Of a stretch of DNA of 5,277 nucleotides, positions 1 through 5,277 are shown piece by piece; the first letter of the stretch is position 1; each line of letters begins with the position of its first letter. The notes under the pieces are model-generated. The model was not told the origin of the DNA, did no database searches, and saw only the letters and a program-made list of their open reading frames with translations. This DNA comes from Robiginitomaculum sp. (GTDB taxonomy: Bacteria > Pseudomonadota > Alphaproteobacteria > Caulobacterales > Maricaulaceae), in NCBI GenBank assembly GCA_002733385.1, contig NVVO01000011.1, forward strand, positions 13,269 to 18,545. The letters are read 5' to 3'. Made by a program: the position numbers and the translations under genes.

Positions 1-236
1 TCTTTGGTGATGGCGGATTGCTCGACGCCTTCATGGGAAATCCGGACCATGGAACCAATTAGCCCGCCGGTGTTCAGGGCTCTAAGTACCTGGTTTTGCT
101 TGAGACTAAGAGCAACCGGGTCTTCACCGCCGCCGTAAAGTACCGCAGGCACCAAGCCTGCTCTACGGGACGCCCGTGCGCCGCCTCTACCTGTACGTTC
201 GCGTATTTCCACTTCCAAAACTGTTTTCTTTGACAT
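1..236 (-). CDS. rplY: 50S ribosomal protein bL25 / general stress protein Ctc, N-terminal part (3' end beyond the window)
   Basis: bL25 binds 5S rRNA in the large ribosomal subunit through its N-terminal beta-barrel domain; the longer Ctc form adds a C-terminal domain. Reading the minus strand from the ATG at 236-234 gives 78 codons open to the window edge. The protein begins MSKKTVLEVEIRERTGRGGA and contains ARASRRAGLVPAVLYGGGED, the family's hallmark RxxxGK/RGxARxxRRxGxVPAVxYG stretch, followed by LNTGG near residue 60. Only the first 78 residues are visible; family members of the Ctc type are usually near 200 aa, so more than half, including the C-terminal domain, lies outside. The start is supported by AAGGA (complement of 245-249), eight bases upstream of the ATG. 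A strong promoter lies about 100 bases upstream (340-368). In many Alphaproteobacteria rplY directly follows prs; here two opposite-strand genes separate them. Family assignment is firm; whether it is the short or long form cannot be told. Confidence 0.93.
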   Translation of the reverse strand, partial: MSKKTVLEVEIRERTGRGGARASRRAGLVPAVLYGGGEDPVALSLKQNQVLRALNTGGLIGSMVRISHEGVEQSAITK

Positions 237-339
237 ATCCGTCGTCCTTGTTACGCACCTCATGAAAATCGCTACCCCTTGGCCGTACCTGGCGGGCTAC
301 ACACATCTTTTCAAGCTTTGCTTTGATTAAAGTGGGCGC

Positions 340-368
340 TATATAGGTGATGCCCAGACCAAGTGCAA
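340..368 (-). promoter_or_regulatory. Sigma70-type promoter for rplY
   Basis: On the minus strand, TTGCAC (368-363) is followed after exactly 17 bases by TATATA (345-340), a near-consensus housekeeping promoter with ideal spacing. Transcription would start near 333, giving an rplY leader of about 97 nt. No strong hairpin was found in that leader. The promoter means rplY need not depend on read-through from prs, which fits the insertion of opposite-strand genes between the two. Seen directly: hexamers and spacing. Inferred: use in vivo. Confidence 0.72.
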
Positions 369-395
369 GCGGATTTACGGGGGATTATGCACTGT

Positions 396-432
396 ATTAA
401 GGTATTTATTTACATAGTCAGCTTGCCTTAAT
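396..432. repeat. 7-bp inverted repeat upstream of the DUF4139 pair (possible operator)
   Basis: ATTAAGG (396-402) and its exact reverse complement CCTTAAT (426-432) are separated by 23 bases, so the half-site centres are about 30 bp apart, close to three helical turns. The repeat lies in the AT-rich stretch just ahead of the DUF4139 genes, where their promoter must be. TATATT at 438-443 could be a -10 element and TTTACA at 409-414 a -35 element, but their 23-bp spacing is too long for a normal sigma70 promoter, so no plus-strand promoter is called. A 7-bp repeat in AT-rich DNA can occur by chance. Confidence 0.25.
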
Positions 433-473
433 TTTGCTATATTACGTTCATAAATGGTACGAATTGATTATTT

Positions 474-478
474 GGAGG
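474..478 (+). promoter_or_regulatory. Ribosome binding site that fixes the start of the first DUF4139 gene
   Basis: GGAGG sits five bases upstream of the ATG at 484-486. An in-frame ATG at 454 exists 10 codons upstream but has no purine-rich sequence before it, and starting there would put ten extra residues, including acidic ones, ahead of the signal peptide. The ATG at 484 is therefore preferred. Confidence 0.88.
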
Positions 479-483
479 CTCCT

Positions 484-1887
484 ATGCGTAAATATTTTCT
501 TATCTTCACGGCTTTGGCTAGCTTGAGTGGTCTGGCTAACCAAGCAGCAATAGCGCAAGAACAACAACTGTCCATGACCATTTACGGAGACGGGCGGGCT
601 TTGATCGAAGACGTGCGGAATTTTGATTTTACGCTCGGACGCAGTGTTATTGTTCTGCCCAATGTGTCGTCGCAGATCAATGCACCCTCGGCCAGCTTCA
701 TGGCGGACGATATTGAGATCATCGAGCAAAATTTCGATTTTGATCTGCTCACCCCCAACAAATTGATGCAAAAAGCGGTCGGGGAAACTGTCACCATTAT
801 TCGCACCAATCCCGGCACCGGGATCGAGACCCGCGAAAAGGCAAAAGTGCTAGCGGTCAATAACGGGGTGGTGGTGCAAATCGGCAAGCGCATTGAAGTG
901 CTGCGCGATGATAATCTGCCAACCCGGGTGATATTCGATAAAATCCCGGATAATTTGCGGGCCAAACCTACATTGTCGGTGATGGTCAACTCGCAAACCG
1001 CCGGAACCCGCCCCGCTACCCTGACTTATCTTTCGGGCGGTCTGTCCTGGCGGGCCGATTATGTTTTGATGTTTGATGAAAACGCCAAAAAAATGGATCT
1101 GCAAGGTTGGGCCACCCTGACCAACAATACCAATACCACTTTTGAAAACGTAAAAACATCATTGATCGCCGGGCATGTTGGTAACAAAAATCAAGGTCGA
1201 AACACTTACAACAATCGCCGTAATGTGCGCGGCAATGTCCGAAGTGGGGGCACTGAACAAAGCCCGCAAGAACGCATTGGCGACAATTATCTCTACCCCC
1301 TGCCCGGCACAACCACCATCGCCAGCTCCCAAACCAAACAAATCAGTTTTGTTGATGCCCAGGGCGTAGCCGCAGATAAATCCTATGAATACGAAGCCCG
1401 CTGGTTCCAGACCGTCAAAGACCCGCAAAATGTTGATGTTCGTATTGTCTTTAGCAATTCACGGGCCGCAGGGCTCGGAGAAGCTTTGCCCAAGGGTATC
1501 ATTCGGGTTTATGCCAAGGACGCCCAAGATCGTTCGCAATTTATCGGTGAGGATGCCATCACCCATGTAGCTGGCGGCTCTGAATTAGCCCTTAAAATCG
1601 GCGAGGCCTTTGATGTTACCGTTAAACCTACAATGGTCACGAGAAACAAAATATCGTCAAAGCGTACAGATACCTCCATGAAATACGAGATTAAAAACGC
1701 CAAAAACGAGCCGGTGAAAGTCACCATACGCCAGCAATTATGGGGCTGGCGCACCGAATACAATATCCGCGCCGAAAGCCATGACAGCCGAAGCCCCGAT
1801 GCCTATAGTCGGGTCTGGACGGTAGATGTGCCCGCCGAGGGCCAGACCGATTTGACCTTTACCATCCGCGAGACCCGGCCTTACTAA
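484..1887 (+). CDS. Secreted DUF4139-family protein, first of a tandem pair
   Basis: Exported protein of 467 aa with no established biochemical function. Residues 1-24 form a signal peptide: MRK, a hydrophobic core, then probable cleavage AIA|QE. The mature part begins with the family signature LSMTIYGDGRALIEDVRNF (from residue 29), then FDLLTPNKLMQKAVGETVT, a VNNGVVVQIG stretch, LSWRADYV (187-194), DLQGWATLTN (205-214) and SSQTKQISF (281-289). I associate this order with DUF4139 proteins, predicted to be beta-rich and extracytoplasmic; the assignment is from memory of the family pattern. An Asn/Gly/Arg-rich linker (about 233-265) joins the two halves. There is no cysteine. The C-terminus VDVPAEGQTDLTFTIRE is a typical beta-strand end, so the protein seems complete. 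It is collinear with the next gene over the whole length, so the two are tandem paralogs, probably one operon. What it binds or does is unknown; a cell-envelope role is inferred from the signal peptide only. Confidence 0.88.
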   Translation: MRKYFLIFTALASLSGLANQAAIAQEQQLSMTIYGDGRALIEDVRNFDFTLGRSVIVLPNVSSQINAPSASFMADDIEIIEQNFDFDLLTPNKLMQKAVGETVTIIRTNPGTGIETREKAKVLAVNNGVVVQIGKRIEVLRDDNLPTRVIFDKIPDNLRAKPTLSVMVNSQTAGTRPATLTYLSGGLSWRADYVLMFDENAKKMDLQGWATLTNNTNTTFENVKTSLIAGHVGNKNQGRNTYNNRRNVRGNVRSGGTEQSPQERIGDNYLYPLPGTTTIASSQTKQISFVDAQGVAADKSYEYEARWFQTVKDPQNVDVRIVFSNSRAAGLGEALPKGIIRVYAKDAQDRSQFIGEDAITHVAGGSELALKIGEAFDVTVKPTMVTRNKISSKRTDTSMKYEIKNAKNEPVKVTIRQQLWGWRTEYNIRAESHDSRSPDAYSRVWTVDVPAEGQTDLTFTIRETRPY

Positions 1888-1890
1888 ATG
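1885..1890 (+). other. Zero-gap, same-frame stop/start junction (TAA-ATG) between the paralogs
   Basis: The TAA ending the first DUF4139 gene (1885-1887) is followed immediately by the ATG of the second (1888-1890). Both genes use the same frame, so a single stop codon divides what would otherwise be one open frame of about 995 codons. No Shine-Dalgarno sequence is visible in the preceding bases (ACCCGGCCTTAC), so the second gene probably depends on ribosomes finishing the first. Read-through is possible in principle, but it would bury the second signal peptide inside a fusion. Confidence 0.85.
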
Positions 1891-3471
1891 AGAGTTTTGT
1901 TGGTCATATTAACGGCTTTACTGCTGGCACTCCCTGCCCTTGCCCAGGATTTGCCGCGTGTTGTATCAAAGCAGGCCGACAGTACAGCCCTGACTATTTA
2001 CCCGGATAATCTGGCGTTGATTACGGAAACGCGCACGGTCAATTTGCCCAAGGGCAAATCCACCTTGGTATTTGCCGGGGTCAATGACCGTATGGTGCCA
2101 GCCTCGGTGTTGCTGCGCGAATTTACTGGTCTAACTATTGAGCGTAATTTCGATTATGCGTTATTGAGCAAAGCCAATTTGTTCGAAAAATCCGTCGGTC
2201 AAACGGTCACCCTGACCCATACCGATTACGCGAGCGGGAAAGTTAAAAACAGCCGTGCCAAAATTGTCTCGGTCGGGAACGGGGTTGTGTTTGAAATTGG
2301 CGGTAAATTCGAGACCTATCAATGCTCCGGCCTGTCGGAAGGCACATTGTTTGATAACCTGCCGGACGGTCTGAACAATGTACCGGAGCTGTCCATAGAT
2401 GTGCAGACCAAACAGGCCGGGCCGCAAGAAGTGGTAATTTCATATCTGGCCGATAATTTTTCCTGGGAAGCTGATTACCGACTTGACCTGGCGGGCGACG
2501 AAAAAACCGCAAGTTTATCCGGCTGGATTACGCTGAACAATCGAACCTCGCAATCATTTAAAAACACGCCGCTCGCCATAATCGCGGGAAAGCTCAACCG
2601 CAGTTATCAAACCCGCGCCCCGAATTTTACGCCAAAAACCCTGCGAGCAAATTGCTGGCTAAACCAGTCCACGCAAACGCCTGTTGCATTAACCGAATAT
2701 CGATACCGAGAGCAAGGCAACGATTTATCAAGATTAAATATGTTTTCTGCAGAAGCAGGTTTTCTTCAAAACGACCAAGTAATCGTCACAGGCACCCGCA
2801 ATAAAAGAGCAGAGTTTACAGCAAACGCGCCAGTTGTCGAACAGGAAAATTTCGGGGATTACAAACTTTACCGAGTTAGCGAACCCGTCACCGTGAGCTC
2901 ATATCAGACCAAACAAATCCGGTTTTTGGATATAGACGAGGCCCAGTATAAGAAAATCTACACTTTGGATGTTTCTCTAAACCCGAATTATGCCAACGGC
3001 GTGCGCGGGTTGGACGCAACATCTATAGAATACCGCCTCAACAATGACCGCGACGGCAAGATTGCCAAAGCTTTACCCAAAGGCACTATGCGCTTGTTTG
3101 CTACGAATGACGGCGGGCACAGGCTGGTAATCGGCGAAACCGATGTACGCGACACCGCCGTAGACAACCCCATGAAAATCTATCTGGACAAAAGCTTTTT
3201 GGTGCAGGTTTACACAACCAGCACCAAGCGGACGTTTAAAATCATGGGTAAGAAAGGCACGGGTATTGATATGAATATGACCCACAAAATCACCAATGCA
3301 ACCGATGTACCAGCTCGGGTCGAGATCAATATCCCCGGCGCATATCTGTCCTTAAAAATCCGCTATCCCAGCCATAAACAAGACCCGAAAGTCGGCCCCA
3401 ACGCTTGGACAATCATAGTGCCGGCCAATGATACGGTCACTTTGAAATACAAAGCGATTTATATTCAGTGA
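1888..3471 (+). CDS. Secreted DUF4139-family protein, second of a tandem pair, with a long VTGTR-containing linker
   Basis: Exported protein of 527 aa, function unknown. Residues 1-19 form a signal peptide (hydrophobic LLVILTALLLALPALA, probable cleavage ALA|QD). The mature part carries the same landmarks as its upstream paralog: LTIYPDNLALITETRTVNLP (from 35), YALLSKANLFEKSVGQTVT, VGNGVVFEIGG, FSWEADYRLDL (191-201), LSGWITLNN (210-218) and SSYQTKQIRFLD (337-348). I place it in the DUF4139 family from these. Between the AGKL block (ends 236) and the GDYKLY block (323-328) are 86 residues, against 33 in the paralog. This enlarged linker holds VIVTGTR (298-304), a motif usual near the N-terminus of TonB-dependent receptors, but no plug or barrel is present. 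Cysteines C146 and C256 occur here and none in the partner; in the periplasm they could form a disulfide (inference). No Shine-Dalgarno is seen; translation is probably coupled to the previous gene. It ends 12 bases before the palindromic element at 3484. Confidence 0.87.
   Translation: MRVLLVILTALLLALPALAQDLPRVVSKQADSTALTIYPDNLALITETRTVNLPKGKSTLVFAGVNDRMVPASVLLREFTGLTIERNFDYALLSKANLFEKSVGQTVTLTHTDYASGKVKNSRAKIVSVGNGVVFEIGGKFETYQCSGLSEGTLFDNLPDGLNNVPELSIDVQTKQAGPQEVVISYLADNFSWEADYRLDLAGDEKTASLSGWITLNNRTSQSFKNTPLAIIAGKLNRSYQTRAPNFTPKTLRANCWLNQSTQTPVALTEYRYREQGNDLSRLNMFSAEAGFLQNDQVIVTGTRNKRAEFTANAPVVEQENFGDYKLYRVSEPVTVSSYQTKQIRFLDIDEAQYKKIYTLDVSLNPNYANGVRGLDATSIEYRLNNDRDGKIAKALPKGTMRLFATNDGGHRLVIGETDVRDTAVDNPMKIYLDKSFLVQVYTTSTKRTFKIMGKKGTGIDMNMTHKITNATDVPARVEINIPGAYLSLKIRYPSHKQDPKVGPNAWTIIVPANDTVTLKYKAIYIQ
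2620..2860 (+). other. Enlarged, compositionally distinct linker inside the second DUF4139 protein
   Basis: This stretch codes for roughly residues 245-324 and has little counterpart in the upstream paralog. Its codon choice leans to A/T-rich codons (TTA, TCA and AGA at R282 and R307), unlike the surrounding gene. It contains C256, a polar stretch, and VIVTGTR at 2779-2799. It is probably a flexible, fast-evolving loop between two beta-rich domains. The edges are approximate, set by the end of paralog similarity. Confidence 0.5.
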
Positions 3472-3476
3472 TTTTT

Positions 3477-3505
3477 AAAAAAACCGCTCATTCCCGCGAA
3501 AGCGG
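3477..3505 (-). terminator. prs: Intrinsic terminator for prs (minus strand)
   Basis: Read on the minus strand, CCGCT (complement of 3501-3505) can pair with AGCGG (complement of 3484-3488), and the second arm runs straight into seven T residues (complement of 3477-3483). That is a GC-rich stem plus U-tract arrangement. A competing 7-bp hairpin (TTCCCGC, loop TTTC, GCGGGAA) overlaps it, as does the outer stem of the palindromic element, so the active fold is uncertain. It lies 103 bases past the prs stop. On the plus strand, the same hairpin is followed only by a weak TCTTTT seven bases on, so termination of the DUF4139 transcript here is less certain. Confidence 0.6.
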
Positions 3506-3586
3506 GAACCCAGTCTTTTAACAATAATGTGCGAGCTTTGCTCGCTCTCTATACGCTGGATACCCAATCAAGTTGGGTATGAGCGG
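3484..3586. repeat. Nested palindromic intergenic element (two hairpin arms, central hairpin, outer stem)
   Basis: The outer arms CCGCTCAT (3484-3491) and ATGAGCGG (3579-3586) are exact inverse complements. Inside are three hairpins: TTCCCGC-GAAA-GCGGGAA (3491-3508), GCGAGC-TTT-GCTCGC (3531-3545), and ATACCCAA-TCAAG-TTGGGTAT (3560-3580). CCAG (3510-3513) pairs with CTGG (3556-3559), closing the central hairpin. The first and last arms (30 and 31 nt) are diverged inverted copies. The core CATTCCCGCGAAAGCGGGAA resembles a palindromic repeat I recall as dispersed between genes in many proteobacteria; that recall is unchecked. It fills the gap between the convergent DUF4139 pair and prs. Possible roles are a bidirectional terminator, 3'-end stabiliser or MITE/REP-like unit. 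No transposase or clear target-site duplication is seen. Confidence 0.75.
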
Positions 3587-3608
3587 ATTTAGGGTAGGTT
3601 TGGGACAC

Positions 3609-4550
3609 TCAATCAAACAGCTTACTGACGCTTTCCGCGTTGGCGATCCGCCTAATCGCTTCGCCTATGAGTTTTGAAACTGTGACCTCGCGGATTTTGT
3701 CGCAGGCGTTGACTTTCTCCGGTTGGGTGATTGTGTCGGTGATCACCACTTCCTTGAGCTCGGATTTAGTTATATTTGCAACCGCCGGGTCGGACAGAAC
3801 TCCGTGGGTGATATAGGCGCTGACATCTTTGGCACCGTGCTTGATCAGAGCCGCAGCCGCCTTGCACAGCGTACCGCCGCTGTCGATAATATCGTCCAAA
3901 ATGATACAATTGCGCCCGGACACATCACCAATAATATTCATCACTTCGCTCTCGCCAGCTTTAGGGCGGCGTTTGTCGATAATGGCAATATCCGCCTCGA
4001 ATTTCTTGGCCAAAGCCCGAGCCCGCACCACCCCGCCCGTATCCGGGGAGACAAACAAAATATCTTTCAAATCCCTGCGCGAATATTCGGAGCGGATATC
4101 GGCCTCAAACACGGGCTGGCCAAATAAGTTATCAGTGGGAATATCGAAGAAGCCCTGAATTTGACCGGCGTGCAAATCAAGGGTTAAGACCCGGTCTGCT
4201 CCGGCGCGGTGTATGAGATTTGCCACCAATTTGGCGGAAATAGGCGTGCGACCGCCAACTTTTCGGTCTTGTCTGGAATAACCAAAATACGGAATAACCG
4301 CCGTGATCCGTGCCGCCGAAGCCCGCAGCAGCGCATCCATCAAAATCAGAAGTTCCATCAAATGGTCATTGGCGGGGGCGGAGGTGCTTTGGATTAGGAA
4401 AATATCCTCGCCGCGCACATTTTCGTTGATACGAACAAATATTTCCTGGTCACGAAACCGCTCAATATTAACATCGGTCAAAGGCATGTCCAGCACGTCG
4501 GCAATGGCGGTGGCCAATCCCTCGCTGGCTGTACCACTTAATAGCTTCAT
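3609..4550 (-). CDS. prs: Ribose-phosphate pyrophosphokinase (PRPP synthetase)
   Basis: Cytoplasmic enzyme that transfers pyrophosphate from ATP to ribose 5-phosphate, making PRPP and AMP (EC 2.7.6.1). PRPP feeds purine, pyrimidine, histidine, tryptophan and NAD synthesis. The protein is 313 aa, the usual bacterial class I length. Visible motifs: FRDQEIFVRINENVRG (32-47), the ATP-binding PYFGYSRQDRK (87-97), DLHAGQIQGFF (125-135) with the metal/ATP-site histidine H127, SPDTGG (168-173), IDKRR (191-195) of the catalytic flexible loop, and the PRPP-binding loop DDIIDSGGT (219-227). All key residues are present. The ATG at 4550 is preceded by GGAG (complement of 4561-4564) at ten bases, a slightly long but normal spacing. 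pgeF ends 66 nt upstream on the same strand with no convincing promoter between, so they probably share a transcript. The 3' side meets the palindromic element and terminator. Confidence 0.98.
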   Translation of the reverse strand: MKLLSGTASEGLATAIADVLDMPLTDVNIERFRDQEIFVRINENVRGEDIFLIQSTSAPANDHLMELLILMDALLRASAARITAVIPYFGYSRQDRKVGGRTPISAKLVANLIHRAGADRVLTLDLHAGQIQGFFDIPTDNLFGQPVFEADIRSEYSRRDLKDILFVSPDTGGVVRARALAKKFEADIAIIDKRRPKAGESEVMNIIGDVSGRNCIILDDIIDSGGTLCKAAAALIKHGAKDVSAYITHGVLSDPAVANITKSELKEVVITDTITQPEKVNACDKIREVTVSKLIGEAIRRIANAESVSKLFD

Positions 4551-4616
4551 GGGATTTTTTCTCCATATGCGTTACGATTGGTATTTGCTTTAACAAACAT
4601 GTGGGGAATATAAAAG

Positions 4617-5277
4617 TCATTCATTGATTATAATTGCCGAAATATTACGGCCATAGTCGGCAATATTTCTGTGGCTGTTATGGCGGTAGCTGAAATATGC
4701 CTCCGATTGCTCATAAGTGCAATCAGGGAGTGCCGATGCATACCCCACACCCGCCGCCAATAATTTGCGTACCAGATAGGATTTCATATCGAAATACGAA
4801 CGATCATTATTGCCGGGGCGAAACAAATTTTCCGTCTGTGGGTCTTCACTGATGAAATCCGCAACAAATTCCGGCCCGACCTCAAAATATTTAGCACCAA
4901 TACACGGCCCGACCGCCGCGATAATATTACCACGTTTTGCCCCCAAACTTTCCATTGCATCAATCGTCCTGTCCGTGACGCCCGCCAACGCCCCGCGCCA
5001 GCCCGCATGTGCGGCCCCGACCACACCCACAAGCAGATCCGCAAACAAGACGGGCGCACAATCCGCCGTCAAAGCCGATAGGGCCAGCCCCGGTATATTG
5101 GTGACCATTGCGTCAGCTCTGGGCAGGCACTCGCCGTATTGGCTAGCATCCTGCACAATAATAACATCCGTGCTGTGGCATTGGGAATTAGACAGGAGTT
5201 TATCGGCGCTGGTGCCAAGGGCCGCCGCTACACGTTTCCGGTTCTCGTCAATATGCGCCGGGTCGTCGTCCGAGCCG
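4617..5277 (-). CDS. pgeF: Laccase-domain protein of the PgeF/YfiH family (5' end beyond the window)
   Basis: Members have been described as polyphenol oxidoreductases, as purine nucleoside-metabolising enzymes (LACC1/FAMIN type) and, for E. coli YfiH, as a peptidoglycan editing factor that removes wrong amino acids from UDP-MurNAc precursors. Which applies here is not shown. The visible 219 residues begin GSDDDPAHIDENRKRVAAAL at the window edge and end IIINE-TGA. The metal-site residues are present, counted from the edge: H34 in QCHSTD, C73 in LTADCAPVLFAD and H90 in GAAHAGWRG; the 17-residue C-to-H spacing is that of the family. GPCIG (123-127) and the C-terminal FSYR...DYGRNISAI are also typical. 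The residue before H34 is cysteine, where valine is usual. A GTG at 5156 could be misread as a start, but conserved family sequence continues upstream to the edge. Probably about 30-40 N-terminal residues are missing, judging by family length. Confidence 0.94.
   Translation of the reverse strand, partial: GSDDDPAHIDENRKRVAAALGTSADKLLSNSQCHSTDVIIVQDASQYGECLPRADAMVTNIPGLALSALTADCAPVLFADLLVGVVGAAHAGWRGALAGVTDRTIDAMESLGAKRGNIIAAVGPCIGAKYFEVGPEFVADFISEDPQTENLFRPGNNDRSYFDMKSYLVRKLLAAGVGYASALPDCTYEQSEAYFSYRHNSHRNIADYGRNISAIIINE

Noticed and set aside
423..443. TTGCCT with TATATT as the plus-strand promoter
   Set aside because: The spacer would be only nine bases; pairing TATATT with TTTACA gives 23. 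Neither is acceptable.
454..483. Upstream ATG as the start of the first DUF4139 gene
   Set aside because: It has no ribosome binding site, whereas the ATG at 484 has GGAGG at five bases and begins a proper signal peptide.
2779..2799. TonB-dependent receptor gene fragment or fusion
   Set aside because: Only the short VIVTGTR segment matches; no plug or barrel sequence follows, and the DUF4139 domain continues uninterrupted.
484..3471. One DUF4139 gene broken by a nonsense mutation
   Set aside because: Each half has its own signal peptide and a full-length domain set, so these are two complete paralogs.
3484..3586. tRNA-like or CRISPR interpretation of the intergenic hairpins
   Set aside because: There is no anticodon or T-loop consensus and no repeat-spacer periodicity; only one palindromic unit is present.
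3723..4158. Plus-strand open frames opposite prs
   Set aside because: They are antisense shadows of a highly conserved gene, with no ribosome site or recognisable product.
4617..5156. GTG at 5156 as the pgeF start
   Set aside because: The frame stays open to the window edge and encodes conserved family sequence, including the metal-site histidine in QCHS.

Overview
The window looks like chromosomal DNA from an alphaproteobacterium of moderate G+C content. The evidence is a minus-strand housekeeping cluster read from the right edge: pgeF (laccase-domain protein, cut by the edge), then prs (PRPP synthetase), then rplY (bL25/Ctc, cut by the left edge). From general knowledge, prs and rplY (followed by pth) are commonly close neighbours on the same strand in Alphaproteobacteria. 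The protein sequences also fit that class. A lineage near Caulobacterales/Hyphomonadaceae or a relative is possible, but the sequence does not settle it.

Layout: 1-236 (-) is the N-terminal part of bL25. 237-483 is a divergent intergenic region with a very good minus-strand sigma70-type promoter (TTGCAC, 17 bp, TATATA) for rplY. 484-1887 (+) and 1888-3471 (+) are two tandem, paralogous, secreted DUF4139-family proteins. They share one reading frame and are separated only by the stop codon (TAA directly followed by ATG). 3472-3608 is a convergent intergenic region filled by a nested palindromic element: an 8-bp outer stem, an inner CCAG/CTGG pairing and three local hairpins. Its left end, next to an A7 run (T7 on the minus strand), probably also terminates prs. 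3609-4550 (-) is a full-length prs. 4617-5277 (-) is most of pgeF.

How the genes relate: pgeF and prs are probably co-transcribed (66-nt gap). rplY has its own promoter, as expected if the counter-oriented DUF4139 pair was inserted between prs and rplY. The two DUF4139 proteins are probably made together and exported. No biochemical role is established for them. The second carries a long, compositionally different linker containing VIVTGTR, a motif typical of the N-terminal region of TonB-dependent receptors, plus two cysteines absent from its partner.

The most notable items are this translationally abutted secreted pair lodged in a housekeeping cluster, the TonB-receptor-like motif in its second member, and the palindromic element whose two arms differ by compensatory base-pair changes. 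I do not see a clear defence, mobile or biosynthetic system.
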